Positions 22,918-34,225 of a stretch of 64,000 nucleotides of DNA are shown here, piece by piece. Positions within the stretch are counted from its first letter, which is position 1; each line of letters opens with the position of its first letter. A program made the translations under genes and the position numbers. Source of the DNA: Bromus sterilis (taxonomy: Eukaryota; Streptophyta; Magnoliopsida; Poales; Poaceae); assembly GCA_950022295.1 (NCBI GenBank), contig OX465598.1:184135501-184199500 (forward strand). Direction: 5' to 3'. The notes under the pieces are model-generated. The model was not told where the DNA came from. It saw only the letters and a list, made by a program, of their open reading frames with translations, and did not search any database.

Positions 22918-23321
22918 CTGAAACAGAAAGAAGGAGTTTGCAAATGCATCAGATTATGAAGAAACTTGGAATGACTCGGGCAGCATAACGGCTGTAATTG
23001 TAAGAAATGTCTTTTCTTGCAATGTAGAAACAGCACTTACATACGATGTAAGAAATCAGGAAGCACAACAACTCTAACAAACCGATCACAACTTTCCTAC
23101 GGCTACAAGGAAGCAAGCAACGAGATGTTCTAATCAGACAAAGGTGAGCCTAGTCCTATCTTCCCGTAGAACAAGATGAGGGTGACTCAGAACTCCGAAC
23201 GAAGAGGGTAAGGAGAAAAAAAGAAGCCTTACGTTGTTCCCTTATATATCCAGAGTAACTATATAACTATAGCAAGCTAGACTCGACTTCGGCCAAGGCT
23301 GCTAGTCCTACAGTCAGTCCT
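22918..23321 (-). promoter_or_regulatory. Element B transcribed leader with candidate splice donor
   Basis: Noncoding leader between primer site and accessory ORF. Minus strand GGGAACAAC|GTAAGG (GT at 23232-23231) is a good donor and is conserved in element D at about 46039. It could splice to the acceptor at 22918 (accessory ORF) or at 21806 (gag). A second donor-like GTAAGTGC lies near 23035. Confidence 0.5.
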
Positions 23322-23333
23322 GCTCTGATACCA
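23322..23333 (-). other. Element B primer binding site, initiator tRNA-Met
   Basis: The minus strand reads TGGTATCAGAGC four bases inside the 5' LTR. This is the standard site complementary to the 3' end of initiator tRNA-Met, used to prime minus-strand DNA. Confidence 0.9.
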
Positions 23334-23337
23334 AGTC

Positions 23338-26300
23338 TGTCGGGACCCGGGGTTAGCGTATGCAAGTATCGCTACGACATAGTCATATGGAGAGCCGAGA
23401 ACCGTACCCACTTGTCTAAGCAGACAAGGCCAAGCACATAACGTTCTCGGAAAGCATCGTACGTGAGGGGCATCCCATCCAGGCCGGATGATCAACTGAG
23501 ATGGGTCCTCATCGTCCGCACACAAGTCTAATGATATCGGTGATGAACTCCCATATTCACAGACAAGTTGCCTCAACCATACTATCGACTATCTCATAAC
23601 TCTTACATAGACTTACTCCAGCCCGATCACTTAGTTGGGGTCTAGGGCGGGCTCGATCATACCACAAAGTGTGCATGAGACATAGTCTCGAACAATCGCA
23701 TCGTGATGCCCCAAGCTGCGCACATATAAGGGCCACTTGGTGTATAAAATACTGCCAGCCAGATCACAACTAAGGTCTCGAAAACCCATACAAAGACATG
23801 CATGTTATAAACATACACGCAGCACACATGCCTTGTATGAACAGCAGGTATCATTGCAATTCTCTACAAAGTATACATTTTATTGATAACTCTCACAGAG
23901 TGCACACAGAGTTCACAAGCATGTGATCCAACATTACAACAGACAAGCGGAAGAAAAGTAGGTCTGAGTAAACACAAGTTTAACAAATGGCTTAAGAAGC
24001 CTTATTTAAACACAAGCCCTCCACGAGGGAACCATTCGTCTGACTGGGACTATACTAGCTTGGTCTTCAGTTGTCGAGCTCGATGAAGAAGCCACCTTCG
24101 GGGTCAGTGGGTTCATCTAAAACATAGAATAAGCAAACGTGAGTACAAAATCGTACTCTTCAAGACTTACATAGGAGCTATACTACTCATGCACATGTAT
24201 CAAGGTAAAGGGAGGTGGGGTTCAATTGCAGAAGTGCACGCTTTGACTTGGCTAGTCCTGAACTACGAGTACCAAACTTGAGGTAAGAAGCGTACACGAG
24301 TCCACTACTTTCTCCAACCAATTACACCACTATGGTGCCTTAGCACTCACACTTATCTTGGTGTGTTTTAGAAGTATCCAGTTCAAGTTGTCTAATAATC
24401 AAGCTAAGCTTTCCAAGCAGTCCTTAACCGCGGACGCGGCTATTCGAATAGTTTTGTTAACCCTGCAGGGGTGTACCTCTACACACACATGATCATCAGT
24501 TACCGCCTTTGATCTCGACACCATTCAAGGGGTGTCAGCGAGGATGCTCACCACAACTGTTACCTCATAGCCTATCTAGTCCAAGAAAGACGCCTACCTG
24601 GGTTGGCTACCACTATCGTGAACCCGGCCGGTTTACCGAAGTGGACCCAGGTGATGTGTGCGTGGTGCATAAGCCGGTCTCGGTTGAGCCGTTCTCTTAC
24701 TTAGCAGCCAGGCCACAAGCCTACCAGAACTCCGAACTACTGCGACATCTGGACATCGAAAGGGATGAGTTAATAGGTTGAGAGGGGTCAGTGAGCCCAA
24801 TGTGTGGTTGTACTCTTCATCTTGGATCACCACACAAGAACTCGTACTTAGGGCGGTGTTCAACGAGACAACCCACTGTGTACTCCTACACAGCCTCTCA
24901 TCGTTCACCTTGTATTAGGGTAGATTCACCAACACCTTTCCATCATCATCATCATGATCACTACCATCCCGACTCACATAACAATAACATCATTGTATCA
25001 CTCTAAGCATGCAATAAGCAGTAACAATTGCAGGGGCCACATGATATCAATCAACTCCTACATTTGCTAGGATTGTGGTTTGCTAACTACTGTGACAAAT
25101 GATAGGTCATGCAAAGGAATGGGTTCATCTATGCGGTAGAAACGTAGCATGGTAATCATCCTATACAATGCATAAGAGAGACATGAGAGGGAATTGGGAT
25201 TTTATCGACATGATCAAAGGGGGTTTGCTTGCCTTGCTAACGAGGTTCGGGTTCAGGGTCTTCAACGAAGAGGGCAGCCTCCTGTTCCGGTTCCACCTCT
25301 ATTTGACAATCAACAAGCAAGGTAGCAAAGTAAATACAATGCACAATCACATGGTTGAAGGTTGAAACTTGATGTATATGCTTTGATGTGTGAAGCAATT
25401 CCACTTAAATGGGGTATTTGCAATTGAATTTGCAAATTTAAACTCCACATATGATTTCCAATTTAGCCAAGTTGCATATGACATGGTTTGATCAAGTTAA
25501 ACCATTTTGAAAGGTGTATGATATGCCTCTGAAGTTCAAGTATAATGTGGTATGTTGCTATGGTTCAAATTGCAAAAGCATTTGAAATGATTTTGATTTA
25601 ATTCCATTTAAACCAACTAGCAAATGCTACTGGTCACATTTTAAATTCAACTCAAACATGGTTGAAAGTTGGATAGATTACTTTCTCCTGATCATTTTTC
25701 ATATATTATTTGTTAAATTTGGAGTTAATATGAATTTCCTATGAATTTTCAAAGTTTAAGCCTTTTTCTGGAATTTCTCTGATTTCTTTTTAAACTGGAA
25801 AACGACTTATTGCGTCACTGTTGCGTCATGCTGACATGGGGGGGTGTCTGACGTGTGCGGTCAGCATGTCAGTGGCTGGGTTAATTAACCCAGTTAGTTT
25901 TAACTAACCAGGGGTTAATTAGAGGTTAGGGCCCACCTATCATTGGGGTTAGGGGTGTGGTTAGTGGGATGATTAGCCCCAAGTTAATCCAGCCACCGGA
26001 GGCTAACCGGGGGCGACCACAGGGGACGGCGGCGCCTCGCCGGGATGGGCTCCCGGCCACGGCTTGGCACGGGGAGGCCACGGGGACGTATCTCGTGCTC
26101 GTCCGCGTCTAGTGGTGCACACGTGAGGGCAAGGGGGTGGCCGGAGCCTCGCCGGCGTTGAAGTACGGCGGCGACCGTGGCTCGGTGTAGACGCAGACGT
26201 CGACTCCGTGCACCAAAGTGACCGGGTAGCAGCGCGTTGCGACGCTGGGGTGGAGGGGAACACGTCGCGCGCCCTGGCTAAGACGGAGGAGCAAAGGGGC

Positions 26301-27374
26301 GACCTCGAGCTCACCCATGGCGGGGCCGGGCTCGGCTCCCATGGCGGATCCAGCTAGAGGGGTTGCGGGGCTCTGAGAGCTTGGGGGAAATGCTCACCAG
26401 ATCACAGGGAGCACGACGAGGTAGTCGTTGGAGTCGGGAGGTCACAGCGGCGGGGAATTTAACGGACACCTTCACGGCGGCCGGCGGCGAGATCTTGAAG
26501 GGGACGTCGTTGGTGGAGCTTCCCGGCTCGATTCCTTCTGCAGCTCGGAGTAGTAGACGACGAGGAGCTTGAAGGACACGACGACGTAGCTTGATAGGCT
26601 CACTGGCCACACGTGGACACGACGACGAACGGCGGCGCTCTCGGGTGGAGGAAGAAATCGGCGAGGGAGGAGGTAGGTGTCGCGCTGGAGTGGAGGAATG
26701 GAGGAGGCGTGCTCCAGAGCGTCTCCAGGCGAAGGAAGAAGGCACGGGGAGGCCTGGAAGGTCCTCGGCGTCGACGTGGCGTCCACGGCTGGCTCGGTGG
26801 CTTTCCACCGAACAGCTTGGGTGCACGGGACGGGGAAGAAGACCCTGCTGCCCCTGGTGGGCCGGCTGGGCAGGAAGAGGTGGGCTTCGCCTAGGCGCCA
26901 GGTAAGTTTTCTGTTTCTTTTTCTTAGTTTTTCTTTTCTGACATTTGTTTTGGCTAGCTAAAAAAATAGCAAACCATTTTATTAAATGCTGAAACTTTTT
27001 ATGTGGCATCACAATATACTAGGCTAGCCACTTGTAAAGTTTGAACATTTTTAAAATTCAAATTATTTGAACTTTAAATCAAACAGGGGTTTTTGATTAA
27101 TTCCAAGGCACTGTTTGAATATTTGAAAAATCCATGAGCATGGGGTGGGTCCCACATCACTTGATATGTGATCACACTCATTTATAAGACTTTTCAAAAA
27201 TCAAACATGAATTTTTGGAGAAGATTTATTTCTGGCCTTTTGAATTAATTCAACTGGGGGGGTTCCTTCTCCCATTTTGCTTTTGAATTTGATTTCAATG
27301 ACTTCTTTTGAAATTTTTAACATGATGCAAGAAGACTTTGATCCTAGCACATTACCTAACAGAGGGTTCTGACA
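23338..27374 (-). repeat. Element B 5' LTR (4,037 bp)
   Basis: Full-length LTR, TGTCGGGACCC to GGTTCTGACA. A GC-rich island (about 25990-26910) lies inside otherwise AT-rich sequence; it produces long open frames on both strands that I regard as chance. In element orientation the island is close to the LTR start, consistent with a promoter or transcribed leader. Confidence 0.9.
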
Positions 27375-27475
27375 AATACCTAGTCTTACATGCACATAAT
27401 TGCATAATTAGGAAAGAAAACAAACATACCTTATACTAATCAAGGTGTCCAAGCAAAGTGTTGGCAGAATAACGA

Positions 27476-27530
27476 ATTTGTTGTTAGAATAAGACTCTTA
27501 GGGGTGTTGTTAGAATAGACCCACCCTATA
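27476..27530. repeat. Fragment related to the foldback MITE at 11624-11756
   Basis: GTTGTTAGAATAAGACTCTTA and the following GTTGTTAGAATAGACCCACC match the reverse complement of 11680-11735. The other arm is absent, so it is a partial copy or the end of a related longer element. Confidence 0.75.
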
Positions 27531-27904
27531 TATATATATATATATATAGTGAAGAATAAGTAATTCTTCACCCTGGTGTATTGAATGGAGAAAAATCTCT
27601 CAATCGTTCTAGGTTTTTGAATCATTCACCCTGGTGTATTGAAATGTAGCGACTTTTTCGTGTATTAACATTTTTCCAATCGTTCATGGTTTTTGAACAA
27701 TATTCAAAATACCAAGATTTTTGTTGTTCCAAGGAAACATAGTATTGTACTTCTGTGGAATATGAGTTTCGTACTGCCCGGCAATAAATAAGTTTTTGTA
27801 CTACTCAAAATGATCAAATTGTACTGCCCATAATGTTTTCCAAAGAACTCAAATCCCTCGACATGTACCTTCTACTGTTGTGTATATGGGTTTCGTACTG
27901 CTCG

Positions 27905-27960
<56 letters not shown>

Positions 27961-28990
27961 TGTACTGCTCAAAATAAATAAATTGTACTGCTTGGAATTT
28001 TTTTCAAAGAACACAACTTTGCCTTGTACTTCTTTGGAATACGAGTTTCGTACTGCCCGGCAATAAAAAAATTATTGCTCAAAATGAATAAATTGCACTG
28101 CTCATAAATTATTTTTACATAACTCAGCTCCCCTCGACATGTATCTTGAACTTGTGTTGAATATCGTTTTTGTCTTATGCGAAAATATATTTTGTACTGC
28201 TAAAAATAAATAAATTATACTGCTGAAAATGAATCGACGGTAATGCCGAGGGTGATTTATTGGTACTGCCCGATACTACAAAGGTATGTCGTGCTTCTAT
28301 TTTAAATTTGTAGTTTATATTGCTTTATACATATATTTTGCACTACTCTCAATATTATTAATTTTATTTCTTACTGTGAGATTATCGTACTACTTAAAAT
28401 AGGTTTTGCCCTGCTCGAAATCTATCAACGGTACCGCCCGAAATAAATCAATGATACTGCCCAAATTTAGTAGTAGTACCCGGCAATAAAAAGGTTTCGT
28501 AGTGATCTTATGTTTGTTTGATTTTTTTAGTCAGATCTTAATTCCGACTTCGTGTGTTGTGAAAATGCAAACGAGGCATTGATTGTTTCTATCGGAAGTG
28601 TATATTCTCATCTTCCTACCTATACGTATTGTACATCTAATAAGCTAATCTTCAGATAACACATTGATTTTCACATAACACACTTGTTGAATCGATATTT
28701 CACTGGCCAGGCATGACGCTGAATGCAGCCACACGTCATCTAACCTACTCACTAGATTTGCAATAAAAAGAGAAGGACCAGCGAGTGTGCATTTTCGTGG
28801 CAGCACCGTGATGGAAATTTTGTTGCAGCACCGTGGATTTACAACAGCAAGAGAAGGCGTGTTGGTGCTCAGAGGGTCGCCAAGCACAGGAGGAACATGC
28901 GGCGCGGGGAGGAGGAAGCCAGGGCGGGCGCGGGCCCGTGGAGGAGGCCATGGAGGGGGACGACATGGGGAGGATCAGGCCGAGGCGGGT
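27531..28990 (+). mobile_element. AT-rich unit with repeated GTACTGC motif, possibly a non-autonomous DNA transposon
   Basis: No gene. A motif GTACTGC(C/T)C, often followed by AAAAT or GGCAATA, occurs about 15 times from 27771 to 28480, all on the plus strand. A (TA)n run lies at about 27527-27549 and ATTCACCCTGGTGTATTGAA is repeated near 27570 and 27625. The last 200 bp (28780-28990) turn GC-rich and gene-like (GTGGAGGAGGCCATGGAGGG) before being cut by the G LTR. Dense subterminal motifs around a GC-rich core resemble Pack-MULE structure; the ends are not visible. Confidence 0.4.
27905..27960. repeat. (ATA)n microsatellite
   Basis: About 18 uninterrupted ATA/AAT triplets. Poly-isoleucine readings across it are artefacts. 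Confidence 0.95.
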
Positions 28991-30222
28991 TGTGACGCCC
29001 CTGATTTATGATCATGTATAGTGATCATACACGCAAGGTACACGATTGAGATCAGGGACTCACGTAAGATATCACAACACAACTCTACAAATAAAAATAA
29101 TACAAACTGTATAATACAATCCAGGGGCCAAGAGGGCTCGAATACAATATCTCGAGATCACAAAGTTAGCGGAAGTAATAGTATCTGAGTACAGACACGA
29201 ATAACATGGTTGCCTTAAGAAGGCTAGCACAAATAATCAACCACTCGATTGAAAAGGCGAGGCCTCCTGCCTGGGAACCTCTGAACTACTCCTGGTCGAC
29301 TGGGAACTCGACGTCGTAGTAGGCGCCTCCGGGGTACTCCCGCTCCTGGGCTCCAACAATTGATTGCAGTAACCGGGTATATAAAACAAATGAGGGAATA
29401 AATCAAGGTGAGTATCTAGCATACTCAGCGAGACTTATACCCAGGCTACTAAGCATTTATGCATTGGTATCAAAATGGTAGAAGAGGCTGTATAGTGGAC
29501 TATAAGAAAGAAATAGCAGGGTAAGGGGGAATACACTAGCCCTATCGAACACTAGCATCTTCACATGATTCTTCCAGCATGAGAGGAGAATAGCCAACAG
29601 TTATACTAAATTGAATGTAATAACAGTGCAGCATAAGTTGATGCAGCATTGAATAATAGTAAGTTGTAATAATTACCAATGCTCCCGATATTCCTTCCTT
29701 GACTTCCCCGCGAGGAAGACATCCGGGAACAATAGTTTACTTGTAATAGTTTGTATTAGTAGGATCGGGCTTCAGCATAAAGTGTCATGTTACCGTGGAC
29801 ACGACTATTCGAATGGATTTCATCCCTGCAGTGGCTGCACTACTATTACCCTAAACGCTCAGATCTCCAGGGTGGCGTACACCTTGTTAGGGAATGACCC
29901 ACCGATGCTATCCGACACGACGTAGTCCTACCTAGGCTCAGCAGAGAGGCCATCCGCCTGTCTAAATCCTAAGTACGCATGGACTTTGGACCCTTGCCCT
30001 TTGTATACCTCCACTGTGCCTGGCTAGCCGGTGAAGCACAAGCAAATATCATAGCTTGAGAAAAAAGGACACATCACTTCCCGGCGCAGGCCGCGGTACT
30101 GCTGACGTATGAAGAGCTTTCGATAGAATATACGCCGCGGAGGGCCCACACCGAAATCCCACGTGGAGGTAGCGCGTATAGGGCACGTCGACCCACTCAA
30201 GTCATCCACCTGACCCATTTAA
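28991..30222 (-). repeat. Element G: partial LTR of a Tekay-like retrotransposon
   Basis: Begins TGTGACGCCCCTG and shows the same landmarks as the B, D and E LTRs in minus orientation. These include a GTGAGTATCTAGCATACTCAGCGAGACTTA region and the block CCGTGGACACGACTATTCGAATGG (29792 onward) with CCCTGCAG. It stops where the CACTA terminus starts, so the remainder was displaced by that insertion. No coding sequence. Confidence 0.7.
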
Positions 30223-30239
30223 CACTACTAGAAAATAGC

Positions 30240-30470
30240 TTATTAGTGGCGCACAAGTTTTGGACATTAATGGTTCACATTCGATGCGCCATTCCTACCG
30301 CGCCATTACTAACACTTAGTAATGGCGCACATTTGGTGCGCCATTACTATCCCAGACAGTAATGGTGCACCAGGAGTGCGCCATTACTAAGGCCAGAGGT
30401 GCGCCATTGAGATCCAGGACAGTACTGGCGCACACTAATAAGGCCAGAGGTGCACCATTACTATGAATAT
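30240..30470. repeat. CACTA subterminal repeats
   Basis: At least nine copies of AATGGCGCAC or its complement GTGCGCCATTACT, in both orientations, some forming short palindromes (TTAGTAATGGCGCAC against GTGCGCCATTACTAT). Such repeats bind CACTA transposase. Confidence 0.85.
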
Positions 30471-30545
30471 TAGTTTTTTTTTCTTTTCTGTATTTGCAGA
30501 GGTTACAAAATACATCACAGATATAAAAATTATCATCAACATGAC

Positions 30546-30993
30546 TGACGGGGATCAACCCCGGCAAATCCCATGGTCAGGGACCCTGGGTTAGTCATGA
30601 GAGGCACAGGTTGGACGATAGCTCGTCGGCAAACAAGAGGACACATTCCAACTCGATATTATTAATGAGGGAGATGCGATTACCGTGGATGCCAAGGCTG
30701 GAGCGCTCAAGGCTAGGGTTACAGATGATATTGGATGCCTTTTGGCGTCGCCCCTCCTAGCCCTTATATACTGGGCTAGGTCTCTGGGCGTTCATCTACA
30801 TTTACAGGTAAGCTTTCCTAACCCTAGCTTGCTCCGTACGACAGGTCTTCGCACCTTCCTTGTGAGTCGCAGACTCCTGTGTCAGTGCCAACTAGCGGGC
30901 CAAGGCGGGTCCAGGCGGGTCTTCATGGGCCTTCTATCTTCAGGGACACCGGGTAGGCTTATCTGTAGGAGTCGTGGGGTCACCCCCTCGTCA
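30546..30993 (-). repeat. Element H 3' LTR (448 bp)
   Basis: Matches the right LTR closely, with a 10-bp duplication (TCCAGGCGGG near 30910-30920) absent from the other copy. Ends carry the inverted repeat TGACG/CGTCA. Confidence 0.9.
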
Positions 30994-31010
30994 GTAGCCC
31001 CCGAGTGCCT
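30994..31010 (-). other. Element H polypurine tract
   Basis: On the minus strand GCACTCGGGGGCTAC abuts the 3' LTR. Confidence 0.7.
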
Positions 31011-32164
31011 GGGGGACTCGAAGAGTCGCGTAGGGACTCGAGTATATCCATTTGTCGGTCGTTTGTATGCGCGGTACAACTGCGGGTCGCTGGCAGTCTG
31101 GTGGCCATGACAAAACCTGTTTCGAGGGATGCTAAGCTGAAAGGGCCCAAGGATTCGACTGGTCGAGCCTTGGTGAATTGCGCTAGTGGCAAACACCGCA
31201 GTAGCCCAATCAAACCCACGTCCCTCGACGTGAGCTTGGAACACTGGTGTCGAGCAAAAGTCATGCCGCTTCAGGTCTTACGGTGTTCATTTGCCGTCAG
31301 TAATGTGTGTAGCCTAAGGCGCGTCCGCCCAGCTTTTTCTATCATGCGCGGCGCATGGAAAAGGTTGGGAGTGAAATCGCTCTTCGGCAAGTCCCAGCCC
31401 GGCCGAACTTCGCAGCGGGGTCTTACCTACACACTAATCTTGCGTGGCATCTGGGAACAGTGTGTCGTGTTCCAGGAATGTGTGTTTTTGAGGCGCGGAG
31501 CCTAATAGTATTGCACCCGCTTGGAACAAAACATCAAGCGAGCTGTTCACTTATTCACCCGCGGAGCTTGTTTCGAGTGCTCCGGCGAGGGGTTCTTCGC
31601 GAGTGGTCACTCGAATGCCGTTTCGGCTCTTGAGGTGAGGGAGCACCTGAGACTCTTAGCGCCGTATGATCTTGGCGATAGCATGTTTGTCTTGTGTCGG
31701 GTTGAGGGAGCACCCGAGACTCGAGAGTGCGAGTGGTCACTCGAGCACATTGCTCACTTTTAGGCGGCTGCTCACCTGAGGCTCGGTTTTGAGTGGGTAC
31801 GCTCCCGATGGGAGTTTAAATATATTTGAAAAATGTGTTTAAGAAATCATTCTTGATGTCTGTTGGTATTCTTCGCCGCTTGTCAGGATAACGATGCCTC
31901 TATTTGATGGTTGTCAGGGATGCTCCGCCAGTGAGCCGTCACGTCTTCATGACCGGTCATAATGATGACCGCTGTGGCGTGTGGAAGGCGTTGGTTGAGT
32001 TTCCGATACGTGTGTTGGAAACGCGCGTGAATTGACGCGTCTCACGCACAGTGCGTCCCGTGGGAGAGCATCTTGGTCTTGGAATCTGAGATGTCTACGA
32101 CGTTTGGTCTTTGAATTAATTGCTGATGTCGTCTTGGCTTCTCTGTTCTGCGAGATTTTTTTTC
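31011..32164. other. Element H noncoding region upstream of the antisense ORF
   Basis: No coding signal on either strand. Short direct repeats of GAGGGAGCACC(T/C)GAGACTC occur near 31638 and 31706. It probably includes the promoter of the plus-strand ORF. Confidence 0.5.
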
Positions 32165-32171
32165 TATAAAT
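32165..32171 (+). promoter_or_regulatory. TATA box of the antisense B3-like ORF
   Basis: TATAAAT in TTTCTATAAATGAG, about 80 bp before the proposed start codon at 32248. Because the ATG at 32170 overlaps this box, translation more likely starts at 32248. Confidence 0.5.
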
Positions 32172-32247
32172 GAGCCTTTCTCTTCCACAGTGTTTCGCCT
32201 CTATCCACCTTGCTTCTTTGCCTCTTCCTTCTTCTCTTCTTCCTCTC

Positions 32248-32865
32248 ATGGTTCCCAGGCGAGGTGTTGGCCGTGGCCGTGTTCGTCGTGGCCGTGGTGG
32301 CCGTACACCACGCTCATGCCGTGGTGGTCGCCATGGTACGGCGCCAGTGCCTTCCTTCTCTCCCTTGGAGGAGGGGTTCTGGCGCTATGATTTTCTTTTA
32401 CGCGTTCGTGGCCAGATCACCAATCGCGTTCTTCTTCCCTCTGCTTTTTCCGCCATTGTGTCTGAACGTGGCTTAGATGGCTTGCTTCTGCATCTTCAAG
32501 GGAGCTGTCGATCTCCTTCTTATGTTGACTTGGAGGTTGATAGCTCCCGCTTGGTTTTTCTTGGCTCTTGTTGGAGTTTGTTTTCTCGACGGTTGAATTT
32601 GCGAGATGGTGATATGCTCATCTGTCGTTTTGACGGCGAAAGCACTGTCACTGTCCGCGCGTTCCACCCGAGCGGCAACAGCATGGATCCGCACTTGCAG
32701 GAGTCGAGCAGCGACAGCTCCACAAGGTCGAGGAGTCCTACGCCTACATCTTCTACAGCTCCGTCTTCTGGCGATTCCTCAGGTGGTGATGCCGTCTCCA
32801 TCAGCTCCGAAGAGGACATCGACGTCAAGCCGTCGATCAAGCGGGCGCGCCAAGCGACCTTGTAG
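32248..32865 (+). CDS. Antisense accessory ORF of element H with B3-like DNA-binding domain
   Basis: A complete 205-codon ORF, ATG at 32248 to TAG at 32863-32865, opposite in direction to gag-pol. N-terminus: Arg/Gly-rich (RRGVGRGRVRRGRGGRTPR). Residues about 43-145 fit a plant B3 fold: YDFLLRV, NRVLLPSAFSAIV, LVFLGSCWSLFSRRLNL, RDGDMLICRF, VTVRAFHPSG. These correspond to the RV.LP..F strand, the W..F..RN.L helix, the GD turn and the closing strand. The C-terminus is a Ser-rich acidic tail with a basic end (KPSIKRARQ) that could act as a nuclear signal. B3 domains bind DNA in plant transcription factors. It is the only long intact ORF in the element. B3 assignment rests on motif pattern. Confidence 0.65.
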   Translation: MVPRRGVGRGRVRRGRGGRTPRSCRGGRHGTAPVPSFSPLEEGFWRYDFLLRVRGQITNRVLLPSAFSAIVSERGLDGLLLHLQGSCRSPSYVDLEVDSSRLVFLGSCWSLFSRRLNLRDGDMLICRFDGESTVTVRAFHPSGNSMDPHLQESSSDSSTRSRSPTPTSSTAPSSGDSSGGDAVSISSEEDIDVKPSIKRARQATL

Positions 32866-33585
32866 AACTGGAGGCGGCCTCATCTTCGCTGGCAACTCGG
32901 AGAAGAAGCTGTGCAGCCGGAGAAGAAGGCGTGCAGCTGCAGCTGGAGAAGAAGCTGGTGGAGCAGGAGAAGAAGCTGGTGGAGCATCGACAAATAAGTC
33001 GATCTTCACCCTTTTGTTATGTCATTGATATCCTCTGCTAGCTCCCTTTTTTCCTTTGTCTGTGGTGATGCCCTTGTATCAGAGTCGATTACCCCTCATG
33101 GGCACACATGTAGAAGTCTTAATTCCTTGGGTAATTCCCTCTTGTAACAGGAGCTTCCTTCTATCCAAATGTAGTTGAGTCCTTGTATACCTTTATGGTT
33201 GAGTTCAAGCTGTGGTTGAGATTTTGCAATAAACTGTGTTTTCGACTCCTGCGACGCACTGTCTTTGACTCCTTCTAAAGGCGCGGAATGTCTTCGATTC
33301 CATCTGATAGCGTTAGATGTCTTCGACTTCATCTGATGGCGTGAAATGTCTTCGACTCCTCCCGCGATGTACTGACTTTAACTTTCTAGTGTGTTCTATC
33401 GGGTGCGCGGCAGCGCTCCCGATGGGAGTAGCCCCCGAGGCTACGTTTGAGTTGTAGAGTCAAACGTAGGCTTAAAACTTCGCATATTTCCTCGCGGTTC
33501 AACTCTGGAGTAGTCCCCGAGTTTTGGTTGTTTGTCGTCCGGGTGAAGACTTGAAGATTGCTAGCTTGGTGTTTTTGAATAGGAC
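32866..33585. other. 3' region of the antisense ORF
   Basis: Starts with short tandem repeats of GGAGAAGAAGCTGGTGGAGCA (about 32895-32985). An AATAAA-like signal lies near 33228. Repeats of CTTCGACT...TGATGGCGT follow (33240-33370). No gene on the minus strand. Confidence 0.5.
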
Positions 33586-33589
33586 CGTA

Positions 33590-34225
33590 GCGTGTCTCGG
33601 GGAATGCTTATGCCTAAGCCCCCGAGTTTTTAAGGTGAGCTCGCGTAGGTGGCGATAGCGTCTCTCAGGGGGATTTTGCTCTTAAGCCCCCGAGTGCTTT
33701 GGTTAAGATCGCTTCAGTGGCGATAGCGTCTCTCGGGGGGATTTTGTGCTTAAGCCCCCAAGTGCTTTGGTTAAGATCGCGTAGGCGATAGCGTCTCTCG
33801 GGGGGATTTTATTCTTAAGCCCCCGAGTGCTTTGGTTAAGATCGCGTAGGCGATAGCGTCTCTCGGGGGGATTTTATTCTTAAGCCCCCGAGTGCTTTGG
33901 GTAAGATCGCGTAGGCGATAGCGTCTCTCGGGGGGATTTTATTCTTAAGCCCCCGAGTGCTTTGGTTAAGATCGCGTAGGCGATAGCGTCTCTCGGGGGG
34001 ATTTTATTCTTAAGCCCCCGAGTGCTTTGGTTAAGATCGCGTAGGCGATAGCGTCTCTCGGGGGGATTTTATTCTTAAGCCCCCGAGTGCTTTGGTTAGG
34101 GTCGCGTAGGCGATAGCGTCTCTCGGGGGGATTTTATGCTTAAGGCCCCGAGTGCTTTGGTTAAGATCGCGTAGGCGATAGCATCTCTCGGGGGGATTTT
34201 ATTCTTAAGCCCCCGAGTGCTTTGT
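33590..34225. repeat. 65-bp tandem array with hairpin-forming units, element H
   Basis: GCGATAGCG occurs at 33652, 33720, 33785, 33850, 33915, 33980, 34045, 34110 and 34175: one 68-bp step, then exactly 65 bp each time. Every unit contains CTCGGGGG, a loop of about 15 bases, and CCCCCGAG, so each can fold into a GC-rich stem. A diverged half unit precedes the array. It separates the integrase end from the antisense ORF. Confidence 0.92.

Larger units (their letters stand above)
14471..27374 (-). mobile_element. Element B: complete, decayed Tekay-like Ty3/Gypsy chromovirus
   Basis: LTR retrotransposon in minus orientation. LTRs run TGTCGGG to CTGA(C/T)A; the 5-bp TSD AATAC is at 14466-14470 and 27375-27379. 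Transcription order: 5' LTR (right), tRNA-iMet primer site, upstream ORF, gag with CCHC knuckle, protease, RT, RNase H, integrase, chromodomain, polypurine tract, 3' LTR (left). The integrase-chromodomain arrangement and primer site fit the chromovirus Tekay/Del clade. All coding parts carry lesions, so the copy is not autonomous. The LTRs have high similarity by eye apart from one large deletion. Confidence 0.9.

Noticed and set aside
26311..27012. Minus-strand frame of over 200 codons in the element B LTR
   Set aside because: Same compositional effect; Arg/Pro/Ser-rich with no domain, and the other LTR lost most of it without consequence.
27814..28066. Poly-isoleucine frames on both strands
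   Set aside because: Produced by the (ATA)n microsatellite.
30685..31110. Plus-strand frame across the element H LTR, repeated at 39425-39727
   Set aside because: Present because the LTR itself is repeated; no domain, antisense to the element.
33590..34225. Regular repeats considered as a CRISPR array
   Set aside because: Whole 65-bp units are repeated with no variable spacers, and the genome is a plant.
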